From Notospermus geniculatus (Eukaryota; Nemertea; Pilidiophora; Heteronemertea; Lineidae): 64,000 bases of DNA. The position numbers and the translations under genes were made by a program. The stretch is taken from assembly GCA_002633025.1 (NCBI GenBank), contig NMRB01001294.1, positions 30,144-94,143 of the forward strand, given 5' to 3'. The notes beneath the pieces are model-generated. The model made no database searches. It was not told the DNA's origin and saw only the letters and a list, made by a program, of their open reading frames with translations. Every line of letters begins with the position of its first letter. Position 1 is the first letter of the stretch. This document shows positions 23,201 through 33,234 of the stretch, piece by piece.

Positions 23201-26200
23201 TACTTCAGAGAATCAAGGCATAGGTTTCAGCACACATTGAAAAAAAACTGCCCTAATGTATTCAGATGGAGCGCAGTACATTTTACACTACGCTGACGTC
23301 GTGCTCCGACGTCAAGAATCGCGGTGATGATTTGCGTTTTTCAAATTCAATACAGTGGGGCTTTAATATCATTTTGTGTGTCATTTTTGGGCTCTATGTT
23401 GAATATATATAAACCAACAACGGTGAATTTCTCATTGAGACCAACTCGCATGGGAAAAACGTTCATGTGGGGCAGTGCCCATGACATGGACCTGGGTTCA
23501 AGCGTTTATTACGTACCTGGAATGTCCTTTGGAATATTGGTAGCCGCTATCACGGACGACCTGACGCGCCAACGGGAAGAGCTCATCTCGACGCGTCAGG
23601 AGATTGGGAATGTAACGACAGATTTGAGCAGCTGCCTCGTTCACGCAGATCTGAAAAAGAAAATGTCGATTTTTATTTTACTGGTTTGGAATTCTGCAGA
23701 TACAAATCAGAGGTCCTAAACCAACTTAACCCTTTAACTGCTAACTGCAATTTCATTAATTAAGCTGGCAAAACCTCAACTGTACCAGAAACCCAGTCAC
23801 ATGGATATTCAATGGAAAGTGCTCACTCAGAGCTTTCCAATGAATACCTATGTGACAGGTTTCAGGTGATTTTCAAAAATGTTCATTTTTGTCAAAATTG
23901 GTCTTCGCAATGAAAGGGTTAAAAGACCCAAAACAACTTCCCAAATGAAATGGGAGACTTTCCTGCCGTTAGAGGCCACCACAAGTTAGCGGTCCTACGA
24001 CGTCACGAAATTTGACGCCACAGAGAAGAAGTGCACGCCATGATGTCATCCATAATGACGCGGACACCATGGCTTACGTCTTTAACGTCAAATTTTGTGA
24101 CGTTTTAGGACCGCTAGTAGGCGGCCTCTAACCGCAGGAAAGTCTCCCATTGAACTGAACACACTGATAACCTGAAATTTTTACCTCGTGTAGTGACATT
24201 GGTTTTGTATTTTTCCTTTTAGAATCGAATCGTCCGTATATCGCCGAATATTTCCTTACTTCATCCATTCGCGTCGGGTCATCAAAGTCAATATTAATTA
24301 CGTTCTGGAAAGAAGAATTAATGGCCTTGTAATAACTCATATTGGATGAATCTTCCAGACCTAACCTAGGTCAACCCATCACACAATAAACAGATACAAT
24401 GTTTGAGGTGTAACGGCAATCAGTGTGTAATTAGGTGCAATATGCTTCTGTGTAATCTGTTATGTCAGAGTAAGAGTTCCCCCAGGGGTCACACAAGGGG
24501 CCAAGAGAGGACATCAATGGGAAGTTTTCAACCTGTTATCAGGCTCCTCACAAATGTTACATAACAAAGAGGGTGGCAATAAAGGCACCTCTCCACGTGA
24601 GAGTTTTCTCGTGCAAGTTGGCTCTCTATGGGTAACTCAACTGCGAGCAGTTGTTTATGTCATTGGTCCCAGCGTAAGCCGTCAGGAACAAATAATGATG
24701 AATTGCCCATTGTGAGCCAACTTCTGCGAGAAAACTCTCACGTGGAGAGGTGCCTTAAAGCGATGTACGCGAGGTCTGCAGTAACTGCACATCGATGGGA
24801 AATCCCATGGGGAATCCCCGTGAGATTTGGAAAATTTCCCAGCTGTAAACATTTATTTCGCCCAAATTCATTGAAATAATATTAATAAAAGATTTTTCTT
24901 GAACGTTTTAGTGTATATAAAACGTCGTCGAACCCGTAATTTGATGGTTCAATGAAATTGGGGAGCTATCGCGGGTCACGATAGTTGAACGAGATTTCAT
25001 TTTCAACTCTCGCGACCAGATTGCTTTAACTCACTCTGCAGGGGCGGATCCAGGACTTGGGAAAAGAGGGGACACCCTGTGCTAGGGACATTGAAATTTG
25101 CAACAAATTCCAGAATTTCACGGTCAATTTTACAGATTTGTTGGCCAAAAGGGGAGGTGTGCACCCCTGGCCCCCTCTGGATCCACGCCTGCTCTGTCAA
25201 ATGAAAAGGGCACCAGTAACTCATACTCTGGGAATAAAGAGGGCGCTAGTGACTTACCATAATATCTTGGTTTATCTGTTTCTTCNAAATACAACAATCT
25301 CAGAGTCCATAATCTGGTCCATGTGGGCCTTTTAGCCATGGTGGGTCACAAATGTCATTGGTCCCAGCGTAAGCCGTCATTGGTCCCAGCGTAAGCCGTC
25401 AGGAACAAATAATGGTGAATTACCCATTGTGAACCAACTTCTGCGAGAAAACTCTCACGTGGAGACGCGCATTAACTCACTCTGCAGGGGCGGACCCAGG
25501 ATTTGAGAAAAAAGGGGGGCACCCTGTGTTAGGGACATTGAAATTTGCACCAAATTCCAGAATCTCGTGGTCAATTTTACAGATTTGTTGGCCAAAAGGG
25601 GAGGTGTGCACCCAGGGCCCCTCTGGATCCACGCCTGCTCTGTGAAATGAAAAGGGTACCAGTAACTCATACTCTGGGAATAAAGAGGGCGCTGGTGACT
25701 TACCATAATATCTTGGTTTATCTGTTTTTTCATACTCATTGGTTTTGGAGAATATGGCGGCAGTGTCTTCACTAATTCTTTTGCACAGGACTCTATAGCG
25801 GCGATTTGGGAATCCATGAGCGTGATCTGAGGCATTGGGGACGACGGTTTGTCGAGCAATTCCTGAAATTTGAAATTTGTAATGAGAGATCGTATGAAAA
25901 CACAGTGATGCACAACTTGTTGTGGGAGGCTGGAAAGGAGTAAAGACATGCACTGCTCCACGTGAGTGGTACTAACATCTTTTATAGATCCACCTCCATT
26001 GCTGGCCGTTGCTGTCATGGCTGAGAATCCCTTGCCTTCGCTGGACGATGGCATCCATGTTTGTGCCGTCACGGTACCCGAACTTCCCGTACCCGGCGAC
26101 AAAGCCGGTGTGTTATTTGCTGCAGTGGTACCAGTCGTCTGTTGAGGTGGGGTCGTTGTTATGGTGATGACCCCCTGGGTTTTTGGTACCAAGGAGGCAG

Positions 26201-28154
26201 AATTTGATGACGAAATTGTGCTTGAGCTTGGTATCAAATGAGTAAATGCAGCTGGAATGACAGAATACAAAATTTGATGATTCAGCAATTATTGAGAAAT
26301 GATGTCTCATCAACAACTAGGTTGAACTGAGGTCATTTGACCAGCACAACAGAGCACTTGACAACATAACTGACGAAATATGTGAGGCAGTCTAGGAAAA
26401 CCCGTCGGATGTCGCGTTTGAGGAAAGTGTTAATGCATGGTTCCTGCAGCTTTTTGGTGAGCAAAATTAAGGCCTTTTTAAGGCTTTTTAAGGCCAATCC
26501 AGAAGAAATTTAAGGCCAAGTTGTCAGGAGTTTTAATGTGGGTTGTGCAACTTGCGGTAAATATTCATGCAGGAGAATGTTGTAAAGAACACACAATGGT
26601 TAGCGCTGTGGGCGGGATCCCGACTTTGACGACCAGGCGGTTTTCAACTGATATGAATGAAAACATCGTTAGGAAGGGGAAACAGTTTAATGAAAATTCT
26701 AAACTGGGAAAACATCAAATTTAAGGCCTTTTTAAGGCCACTGAGTGAAAAAAATTCTATATTTAAGGCTTTTTAAGGCCTTAATTCTGAAAAACAAAAA
26801 TTCCTGACTTTTAATGCTTTTTAAGGATCCGCGGGAGCCCTGTAATGACCTTGGTAAACCCGCACATTTCAATAGCTGAAATATACGTAACAGGTAACAG
26901 TAGCAGATCAATGCACAGGCAATCTGACAGCCCTTGTCGATCATTCAGCGACTTCCGACGGGTTTTCCTAGACCGCCACACATATTTCCTCATCCAACCT
27001 AAAAAATATTCCAGTTGGCACATTTTTCAAGTTTGGCGTCTGCTGATAAGAACTTTGTGAAATGCTTTATATCATTATAATATTCATCCTCTACCCAATT
27101 CATTCATAAATGGCTGGGAATGCGTCAAAAAATCGACACCTGAATTCAGCCATATTGGCTGACAACTGAACAATCTGCGTCAGTGAACAGTTATCATTGG
27201 CAAAATGATCGCTGTGTTATCAAAAGGCACAACAATCGTCAATGCGCCATTTTTAAAATCGTAACGCAGTGAAAGATCGTGAAATTGCGGGAATCAAATT
27301 TCGCCAGCCTTCAGGGACGAGCTAACGTCACGGCGATGCAGGATCCGGTTTCAAAAGGAATCGAAGGCATCAAAACACTGCAACAAAAGCCGCCATTGTT
27401 CGTGATTTGTTACAGATTTATTCAGCTTTGTTCCTGGTGGCTCTTGCAGCAGACGACCCAGTGTTGGTGTTGCCCCCGGGGCAGCGAACAGGACACCCGG
27501 GTGTGATTGGTGGGATCAGTTCCGTGATATTAGGTTCAAAATCAAATGTTGAATGCGCTTTATGTTTTGAGGCAAGGCCACCACGGTTTGGTCATTTAAG
27601 TTTCAACCTCAGACTGTCGGAAGCGGGAAATCGCTGCAGCAAACGTATCCATTTTCAAAACAGATTGGGGAGGCTATAATTATGGGCTCAGAAAGAGTAA
27701 CCGCTAAATTAGCATGCTTAATGAGCAGATATTCCTAAAAAATGCCAATGTGTTCCATGTGACCTCCCATAATAGGTAGGGCAGGGGCGGGTCCTGGTTT
27801 TGGGAAAAGAGGGGCACCTGTGCTAGGAACATCAAAATCTGCGTTGAATTTCAATGATTTGCTCCAAATTTCAGAATTTCATGGTAGATTTTACAGATTT
27901 GTTGGCCAAAAGGTGAGGCGTGTGCCCGGGACGCCCCCTTTGGATCCGTGCCTGTAGGGCCAACATCTTCAAGTACCGGTAGCAGATGAGTCCGGGCCTA
28001 GGAAAGATGGACACATACCTGGATTGGCCACCCATTCTTGTAGCGCCTTCTGCAACCGGCGGACATGAAGCGGTTTCGCCGCCATGCCAACCAATGCCAT
28101 TATTTCAAGGAATTCCTCTTCACCGGCCTCGCACAACTGTTGGACATCGTCCCC
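17230..28154 (-). CDS. NAB (NGFI-A/EGR-binding) transcriptional corepressor, 5' incomplete
   Basis: Nuclear corepressor that binds EGR-type zinc-finger factors. Visible coding exons (minus): 28019-28154, 25977-26251, 25704-25862, 24185-24304, 23517-23650, 22897-22994, 18334-18598, 17230-17882 (stop TAG at 17232-17230). The first holds conserved domain NCD1 ([20 protein letters not shown] ... [16 protein letters not shown]). The next is a Ser/Thr-rich linker. Exons 25704-25862, 24185-24304 and 23517-23650 make NCD2 ([49 protein letters not shown]). The 18334-18598 exon is a predicted coiled coil. The last has the C-terminal family motif ([14 protein letters not shown]), many acidic and serine residues and a LKRK basic patch. 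Splice phases agree at every junction that can be tested. The exons at 28154 and 22897 are cut by single n's, so the N-terminus and part of the middle are missing. Family assignment is firm; the NAB1/NAB2 distinction does not apply. Confidence 0.92.
18021..18221. mobile_element. MITE in the last NAB intron
   Basis: The left end ATATGTGACCCGCTCCAGC and the right end GGTGGAGCGGCTCACATAT form an imperfect terminal inverted repeat, continuing inward with GCTTGTCGCA against TGCGACAAAAGC. It lies between NAB exons 18334-18598 and 17230-17882. Non-coding. Confidence 0.7.
18334..18598 (-). CDS. Coiled-coil exon of the NAB gene
   Basis: An 88-codon exon with a clear polypyrimidine/AG acceptor and a GT donor (GGCACAG|GTATGT). 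It encodes a Leu/Glu/Gln-rich heptad-like helix ([40 protein letters not shown]). It joins the C-terminal NAB exon in phase (G|AT giving Asp). Its upstream junction cannot be tested because the preceding exon is cut at the n at 22896. I assign it to NAB by phase and position. I do not recall whether vertebrate NABs have an equivalent segment. Confidence 0.75.
19245..19527 (+). mobile_element. tRNA-derived SINE, copy 1
   Basis: The head has pol III-like internal boxes: TAGTGGGTAGCAAGACGG as a diverged A box region and GGGTTCGATTC as B box. The body shares TGAGTTCTACTGAAAGGTTT and GTTGATATCAGAC with the SINE at 48195-48471. Copies with more diverged heads lie at about 54035-54240 and 62811-63130. 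No protein is encoded. Confidence 0.65.
19545..19815 (+). mobile_element. SINE-like tail ending in (TTA)n
   Basis: The segment starts like the second part of the SINE body (GAGCAAGTCACTTTGCCTC), passes through GTAAAGCGCATTGAGCAG and ACTATATAAGAACGGCATTA, and ends in a TTATTATTATT microsatellite. This layout is typical of SINE/LINE 3' tails in invertebrates. It may be one composite insertion together with 19245-19527. Confidence 0.5.
20309..20446. mobile_element. Short inverted-repeat element flanked by an 11-bp direct repeat
   Basis: The interior (20320-20435) begins GGCCGTATGCACGGGTCACACTT-like sequence and ends AAGTGCGATCCGTGAATACGGC, an imperfect inverted pair. It is flanked on both sides by TTAAGTCTAAG (20309-20319 and 20436-20446). 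The flanks may be a target duplication or part of a larger symmetric unit. Confidence 0.45.
21408..21722. repeat. Tandem duplication, two units of about 152 bp
   Basis: ACGTGTCTGAAGAAATAAAA recurs at 21422 and 21574, with colinear sequence through ATGAAGATAGTAACAAATTT in both units. The units differ by small indels that shift the reading frame, so the apparent 75-codon reading frame across unit 1 is not conserved and I do not call it a gene. Confidence 0.75.
23095..23366. mobile_element. MITE family J (TTTAAAGCCCCACTGTATTG), copy 1
   Basis: Terminal inverted repeats of about 22 bp (AAAGCCCCACTGTATTGAAT and its complement ATTCAATACAGTGGGGCTTT) enclose about 225 bp. A second copy with the same interior (CACATAGAGGTCTCAT, CAGCACACATT) is at 34974-35257. 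This copy lies in a NAB intron. Non-coding. Confidence 0.8.
23728..23922. mobile_element. MITE family B, simple copy in a NAB intron
   Basis: The ends are TTAACCCTTTAACTG and GAAAGGGTTAA. The centre is a hairpin in which ATATTCAATGGAAAGTGCTC pairs with GAGCTTTCCAATGAATACC. TTAA is present at both outer edges. Confidence 0.75.
23949..24151. mobile_element. MITE family I (AATGGGAGACTTTCCTGC), copy 1
   Basis: The left end AATGGGAGACTTTCCTGCCG and the right end CAGGAAAGTCTCCCATT are inverted, continuing inward with GTTAGAGGCC against GGCCTCTAAC and AGCGGTCCTA against TAGGACCGCT. It ends only 33 bp from the NAB exon 24185-24304. A partial copy lies at 52968-53129. Confidence 0.8.
24581..24758. 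mobile_element. MITE family A, complete copy
   Basis: Starts AAAGGCACCTCTCCACGTGA and ends with the complementary CACGTGGAGAGGTGCCTT. The interior has GTCATTGGTCCCAGCGTAAG, shared with the copies at 63308 and the fragment at 25354-25470. It lies in a NAB intron. Confidence 0.8.
25026..25285. repeat. Partial duplicate of NAB exon region, ending at a single n
   Basis: Colinear with 25473-25731. It contains a family E MITE, the intronic spacer, the donor of the NAB NCD2 exon and the last 27 bases of that exon's coding sequence (25259-25285), then stops at the n at 25286. The real complete exon is 25704-25862. Sequence left of the two copies differs. The best explanation is an unmerged allele or a small contig misplaced in the scaffold, not a gene duplication. 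Confidence 0.75.
25039..25190. mobile_element. MITE family E (CAGGGGCGGATCC), copy with CTCTG target duplication
   Basis: The ends CAGGGGCGGATCC and GGATCCACGCCTG form an imperfect inverted repeat. The element is flanked by CTCTG on both sides (5-bp direct repeat). The allele-like copy at 25484-25638 has the same flanks. Related copies: 27781-27955, 36176-36329, 50056-50235, 54245-54371. Confidence 0.75.
26439..26851. mobile_element. hAT-like non-autonomous element with AAGGCCTTTTT arrays (boundaries approximate)
   Basis: Many repeats of TTTTTAAGGCC occur at both subterminal ends (26470-26525 and 26720-26826), and the right end reads GGATCCGCGGGAGCCCTG. The reverse complement CAGGGCTCCCGC resembles hAT termini, whose subterminal regions carry repeated binding motifs. 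The left boundary is unclear. A related array of TTTAAGACCTTTT lies at 47004-47364. Confidence 0.45.
27781..27955. mobile_element. MITE family E, copy with TAGGG target duplication
   Basis: Starts CAGGGGCGGGTCCTGG and ends GGATCCGTGCCTG, flanked by TAGGG on each side. It lies just 3' (in gene direction) of the NAB NCD1 exon. Confidence 0.7.
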
Positions 28155-28700
28155 NTATATTATACAATGCTACTGTCTTTTTGACTGCATCTTGTAGAAA
28201 AATTCGGCATAACGCAATACATTGTTTTTTGTAAAGAATGACGCAAACAGAAGATGTGTTTTTTCTCGGAGATACGACGCTGCGATTTGCAAGTTCCTAT
28301 TTTTATATATTCCCAGGGCAAACGTGATATGGGTACATTACAATAGTCGTGCAAAAATTGTCAGAAATAAAAGGAGAATGATACTCAGTAATAAGGTGAA
28401 AACTTTGGCTGACTTTTTCACAGGATTATGACACTTTTCTTACGTTGCGCTCTACGAATTATTGTTTTATATGCAACATGGTATGATACAGTCAGACCTC
28501 TATATAATGGACACTCCACCTTTATTGACAAGCCTTTCCAAAAGATTTTTGTTTAGATTAGAAAAGTTATATTGATATGATCAAACGTCTTTTGTATTCG
28601 GACAGCAACAGGGCTAACCACGCTGTCTTAAAGAAGAGGTAGTTTGTTTTAAGAGGAATCCAAATGATGAAGTTGACCAGTTCAGAGAAAGATGAATTTA

Positions 28701-28869
28701 TAGACAAATCCCAAATTGACGTAAACGAGAAAGATCTGCGCACTTCTGCCGAAATCGCAAACACAACCTCGGTCTGAAACTAAATGTTGGTTTCAGTTGG
28801 TTTCAGATCAAGGTTATGGTTGTGATTTCGGCGGAAGTGCACAGATCTGCGAATTCGAGAATCGTCTAT
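28701..28869. mobile_element. MITE family C, short copy
   Basis: Starts TAGACAAATCCCAAATTGAC and ends GAGAATCGTCTA. The inner CAAACACAACCTCGGTCTGA meets the complementary CAGATCAAGGTTATGG half directly, so the middle part of the longer copies is absent. Confidence 0.7.
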
Positions 28870-29071
28870 CCCCAGTGGCGAAGGTGTTAGCTTGAAAATC
28901 CCCCTTAATATCATGGTGGAGGGGTCCCTCCCTTTGTCGAGATGGCACCTTCCTCGTACGGACACCGACATTCAATTAAATGGGACATTTCTCACAATGC
29001 AATCAGGCCACACCTGTCAATCCAAAGGAGTGTCCTGATATAGAGGTTTTATTGTTGTACTTTGTCTGCAN

Positions 29072-29275
29072 GGGGGGCCCTAATAGAAAGGTTCAACAGT
29101 ACTTTGCATTGAGCGGTGTCCTTATAACAGAGGTTTAATTGAATAGAGATGACCTTTCCGGCCTGATATCCTGTCCTGTTTTCCAGGCGGGGCCTAATAC
29201 AACGGTTCAACAGTACTTTGTCTGCATTGAGAGGTGTCCTTATAACAGAGGTTTATTTGAATAGGGATGGTCCTG
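29072..29275. repeat. Two tandem units of about 115 bp beside a single n
   Basis: GGTTCAACAGTACTTTG and GGTGTCCTTATAACAGAGGTT recur in order at about 29089-29145 and 29203-29260. The n at 29071 falls at the left edge, with another TATAGAGGTT-type segment before it. Collapsed or mis-sized tandem copies are likely. Confidence 0.6.
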
Positions 29276-30218
29276 GTATCTTGACAGATCTAAGACTGTA
29301 CCGGTGCCACTGATACTCTCCAAGATGCTTTTGAGAGAAAGTTAAAAGACAACCACACAAGTTGATTAAATAAAACAATCCAAGAACCGCGTTGAATCAG
29401 AATGCCAGCACTCAGTTACAAATGCGAAAATCCCTTTTTTACATCAACCAGGAATTATTTGATGCATTGTATTGATGTCGAACAACGTATCTCGGTATAA
29501 TTCGCTCCAGCAACAAAATATACTGTCTTTTTTCAGATTTTATAGACTGACAATCAGACATGTCAGATAGTCCCCTAAAGCAGACGCCATTCTTGTATTG
29601 TGAAATCAAAGATGGCTGACAACTGTCGGCAGAAAGTGGTGTTTGTAATGGAAAAATAGAATATCCTATTTTTGGTCGCCACGGCAGAAGTTCAAAGACA
29701 CACCACAATATTTTCTTTTCTAGAAATCGACAGTGTCTGGGTTGAGTTTTTTTGTGGGTGCAAGGAATGAATACCCTGCAAGTCCTCAACCAACAGCAAA
29801 GTTGGCGGTGTGGGCAGATGGAACTTCTTAAAGCCGCCTCTCGCCCAAGTAAGAGTTTTCCTGCAGAAGTTATCTATGATTGAGCAACTCAGCTTTAGAA
29901 AACTGGACGGGCAATGGGGACGACCCCACTTTTTCAATAGGTGTCACTAGTGGTTAAAACTATTGAAATTTAAAGTCTGACATCCCGGTCCTGATCAATT
30001 TCCCACACAAAAGGTGTCCATTGTATTAGGACCGGGTTTCGGTGTGCTCCTCATTGTTAGTGTCTTTTGTCTCAGTGTAAGTCGTAAGGATTGGAAACAA
30101 GCAACGGTGAATTTCCGCACGAGAAAACAAGCATTTGGTTACCGGTAGGCCTATTCAGCCAAATGTGGTCAGATTTCCTGTCCAAAGAGACTGGAGTCAA
30201 CACCCCAGAGGAAATATA

Positions 30219-30592
30219 GCCGTGGTTACACTACAAACAATCCCCGAGGTTTTTGCGGTCACACCTATGAATTGCCGGGCTTGAAGAAACCCGTGTCTGA
30301 AAAACACGGGTTTTTGAAACACGGCAAAGTCGCCGTGCTTTTCAAAATTCCCGTGTTTTCGTTAGTTCTTAGCACGGCTACAGACGGCGCAGCCGTTAAG
30401 TGACGTCGTTTTTGCGCCTCCAACAATGTGTCCCAATACAGAAATGACCGAAGAGTCAGTGCATGCAGCGCACCTGTCGCCGGGCTCCTTAACTACAATG
30501 TAGTAGTGTGACCTCTCGCCGGGCTTTTTGTATACACGGGTTTGACACGGGTCTGGAAAAACACGGGTATTTTTAACAGGTGTAACCTAGCT
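30219..30592. mobile_element. MITE-like element related to 1592-1861
   Basis: The left part GGTTACACTACAAACAATCC and right part TAACAGGTGTAACCTAGC are imperfect inverted ends. The interior has several ACACGGGTTTTT and AACACGGG stems, as in the 1592-1861 element. Confidence 0.5.
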
Positions 30593-30711
30593 TATCTCTG
30601 AACCATGACTTGTCGATCTACAACGTACCGGTCTCCAGCAATGGGGGGGGGGGGGGGGGTTACCGTCGATGTGATGCCTCGCAGTCACCAAACATGCCAA
30701 ACATCAGTTGA

Positions 30712-30957
30712 CAGTGTTCTAGCCCGAAATTTTTCCAAACATTTTCATTTTCAAACATTTGCATTTTCCTATGGTTTTAAGGCCCTGGATTTTCAAACAG
30801 GGTGGGAGTGAAATTCAAACAGGGTGGTGTAATAGAAAATGCATTGCAAGTTACATTTTTAAACAGGTTGGTAAAAATTTGAACAGGGTGGTAAAATGAC
30901 CTCTGAATTTTGAACAGGGTGGTACCGCCCTGTGAAACTGGCCTGGCTAGAACACTG
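30712..30957. mobile_element. MITE family F (CAGTGTTCTAGCC), copy 1
   Basis: The ends are CAGTGTTCTAGCC and GGCTAGAACACTG (13-bp perfect inverted repeat), flanked by GTTGA on both sides (5-bp direct repeat). The interior repeats AAACAGGGTGG several times. A second copy is at 44061-44299. Confidence 0.75.
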
Positions 30958-32156
30958 GTTGATGACAGATCAGAAAATGTTAAGCTATCTTGTGATTTTT
31001 TAAAACATACATGTACTGATAATGTCAGGCGAGCAAACCCTTTTGAGCACACAATAAAACCATACTGGCATGATTTCTGATCTAAACTTCTGTTGTCTCT
31101 GTTGCGCAAACTAAAATCTCTCAAAAATATGCCTACTGACGTCCGAATAAAATGAATCAGGAACCAAAGAATATGTGAGCTTGGAAACTTTGCCATTTCA
31201 ACCCAACTAAACCAGAAACCCCAGTGCATGTCTTGTACAAAATCGACAGGGTTCCATGCTAAAACACAACCGAGTTTTAAAAACATTTTCCATCCAACTT
31301 GAACCAAAAATCTTTATCAAGTTGTACAAGAGATGCATAGATTTTTTGGTTCACGTTGATTTGAAATACGATTACATGGGAAAGCCAGTTTTCCCCAGGA
31401 GCCTGTGCTAACCTTTTTCACACAGCGCTGCCTTGAGCCAAAAAAAATTGTCATGACATGAAGCGAGCGAGAATAAAGCAAACAACGAATGTGTAAAAAA
31501 GACGAACGCAGAAGCCGCCATTGTTACTAATGTATTTTAAGAGAATGTTCATTTCTTTCTTCCCTCTGATATTAGAGAGTGGCACACTTCAAAGAACTTG
31601 ACGATGTTCAGAAAGTATAGCGAGTCCTGTGTTGCGTAGGCAAAATAAAATCTAAATCACACGGCTTGGATGCGTATGTAACAGGTTGGCCTCTGGTGGA
31701 ACCGCACGGCGGAAATTCAACGAGGAAAGAAACGTCATGGTTGTCGGTGGATTGTATTGAAATATTTTATTCAATAGTTGGATGAATAATATTGCTTCAA
31801 GTGTATTCAGACATTATAGCCAGGTAAATCTGTTCCTGGTGCAGCATGTACGTCCTTCCTAGGGTTTTGATTGGTTTAGGTATCAGGCATGACAGCTCTG
31901 TGTTTTCCCTAAGCCAATGGAGACATGCCAAAGATTTTCGGAAGATTTTCCTAAAGCCAGCCGCGCACTTCACAAATTTGTTGCTCGTACGGGCAACTTC
32001 GTGGTCGCCATGAAAATGGCCAAGTGTGTGGTGGCTGGCAACGACCATGAGTTGCTGAATATCAAACCTGTTTGATTTCTTCCCACGAAAATTGCTCGTT
32101 ATCGCCACTAAGTGGTGAAGTGTGCTGTGGACCGCAACCGTCACAGGACCACAAAA

Positions 32157-32334
32157 ATAGGAGCTGTCAGTGAGTTGACCAATAGGTGTCACTACGGCCC
32201 AATTCAATACATATCGCGGACCCATTCATTCTTGATCGAGCATCAATCACGTGGATTTTCCCGTGTATTGGTCCGCTAGAACTTTGCTGCCATCTTTTGG
32301 CAATACGCGCGGCTGACTGCTCCTGTTACCTTTA
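32157..32334. mobile_element. MITE with ATAGGAGC-type ends, copy 2
   Basis: Reverse-oriented relative of 7734-7903, starting ATAGGAGCTGTCAG and ending GCTGACTGCTCCT. Colinear throughout with single-base differences. Confidence 0.75.
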
Positions 32335-32510
32335 TGAGTAACGAAAGTGGCGAAGCTTTTCCTCCCATCGCAGGGGTGGGCTTTGGTCTCGTTCCTCTTC
32401 ATACACTCGGACACAACGTATGGAGAGGAGCAAGACCTAAGCCTCGTGATGGGAGGATGCTGCCAGCTTAAGATCAGCTTCATGATGATATGAAATTCCG
32501 ATGGTTGATA

Positions 32511-32724
32511 TTAACTCATCTGCTCACCAGGTTTGAGCAGACGGTATCTTCTGTTGATGTTTTCTAAAATCCTTGGAAATGAATTGGAAAAAATTTGAAG
32601 AGGGATTTTTCAGATGGTTCACAAGAACAACCTTTCTTCAAATATTTTTCAATCAGTACCATAGGATGTGAGAAAACTTGGACAGAAGATGCCGTCTGCT
32701 GGACTATGGGGCCAGATGAGTTAA
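32511..32724. mobile_element. MITE family G, complete copy
   Basis: Starts TTAACTCATCTGC and ends GCCAGATGAGTTAA. The CTTCAAATATTTTTCAAT core is shared with 9493-9695 and 46171-46375. At the position where the first copy has TAGGCCTA, this copy has only TA. Confidence 0.8.
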
Positions 32725-33015
32725 ATCAACGGTTATCCCCTTTAAGGCTTGAGGGGTGATCGATCAGGATGGGAGATACGATCTCACCACCCAGAGCATG
32801 AGATCAACAGGAAGTTCATGACCAGATATGATTTAATTATAAATAAGTCGAATACAATTAAAACATTGCACTGTGTGACCAGGAAGCTTAAATCATGTCC
32901 GTACTAATTACATGAGACTCGGAATAAGAGGGGCCATGAGAAAACACGAACAATGAAACAATACCGGTACTTGTGTGGGGCGGAAGCCTTCACACCACAC
33001 AGCAAACCACATATT

Positions 33016-33234
33016 TTAACCCTTTTATGCCAGTGGCAATTCAACCCAACCAAATCCTGATAATTTACTGAAACCCCATCACATAGGTATTTATTGGAAA
33101 GTACTCACTGAGAGCTTTCCAATGAATACCTATGTCATGGGTTTTAAGTGACTTTCAAGGTTTTTTACATTTTTTCTTCTTTTTTAGGCCTACTTCATTT
33201 TTGACAAAATTGGCCTTGGGAGTGAAAGGGTTAA
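33016..33234. mobile_element. MITE family B, simple copy
   Basis: Starts TTAACCCTTTTATGCC and ends GAAAGGGTTAA, with the family hairpin (ACATAGGTATTTATTGGAAA against TTTCCAATGAATACCTATGT). It contains a TAGGCCTA at 33185-33192 in the right half that the 23728 copy lacks. Confidence 0.75.

Noticed and set aside
25455-25700. Continuation of the NAB reading frame past the exon donor at 25704
   Set aside because: Sequence after the donor is a family E MITE, and the next true exon (24185-24304) joins in phase with family-conserved residues.
30777-31307. 176-codon minus-strand frame
   Set aside because: It overlaps MITE family F. Its C-terminal part also appears in the copy at 44120-44314, so it is read from a non-coding repeat.
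31797-32225. 142-codon minus-strand frame
   Set aside because: Part of it is the ATAGGAGC MITE. The rest has no recognisable domain or splice sites.
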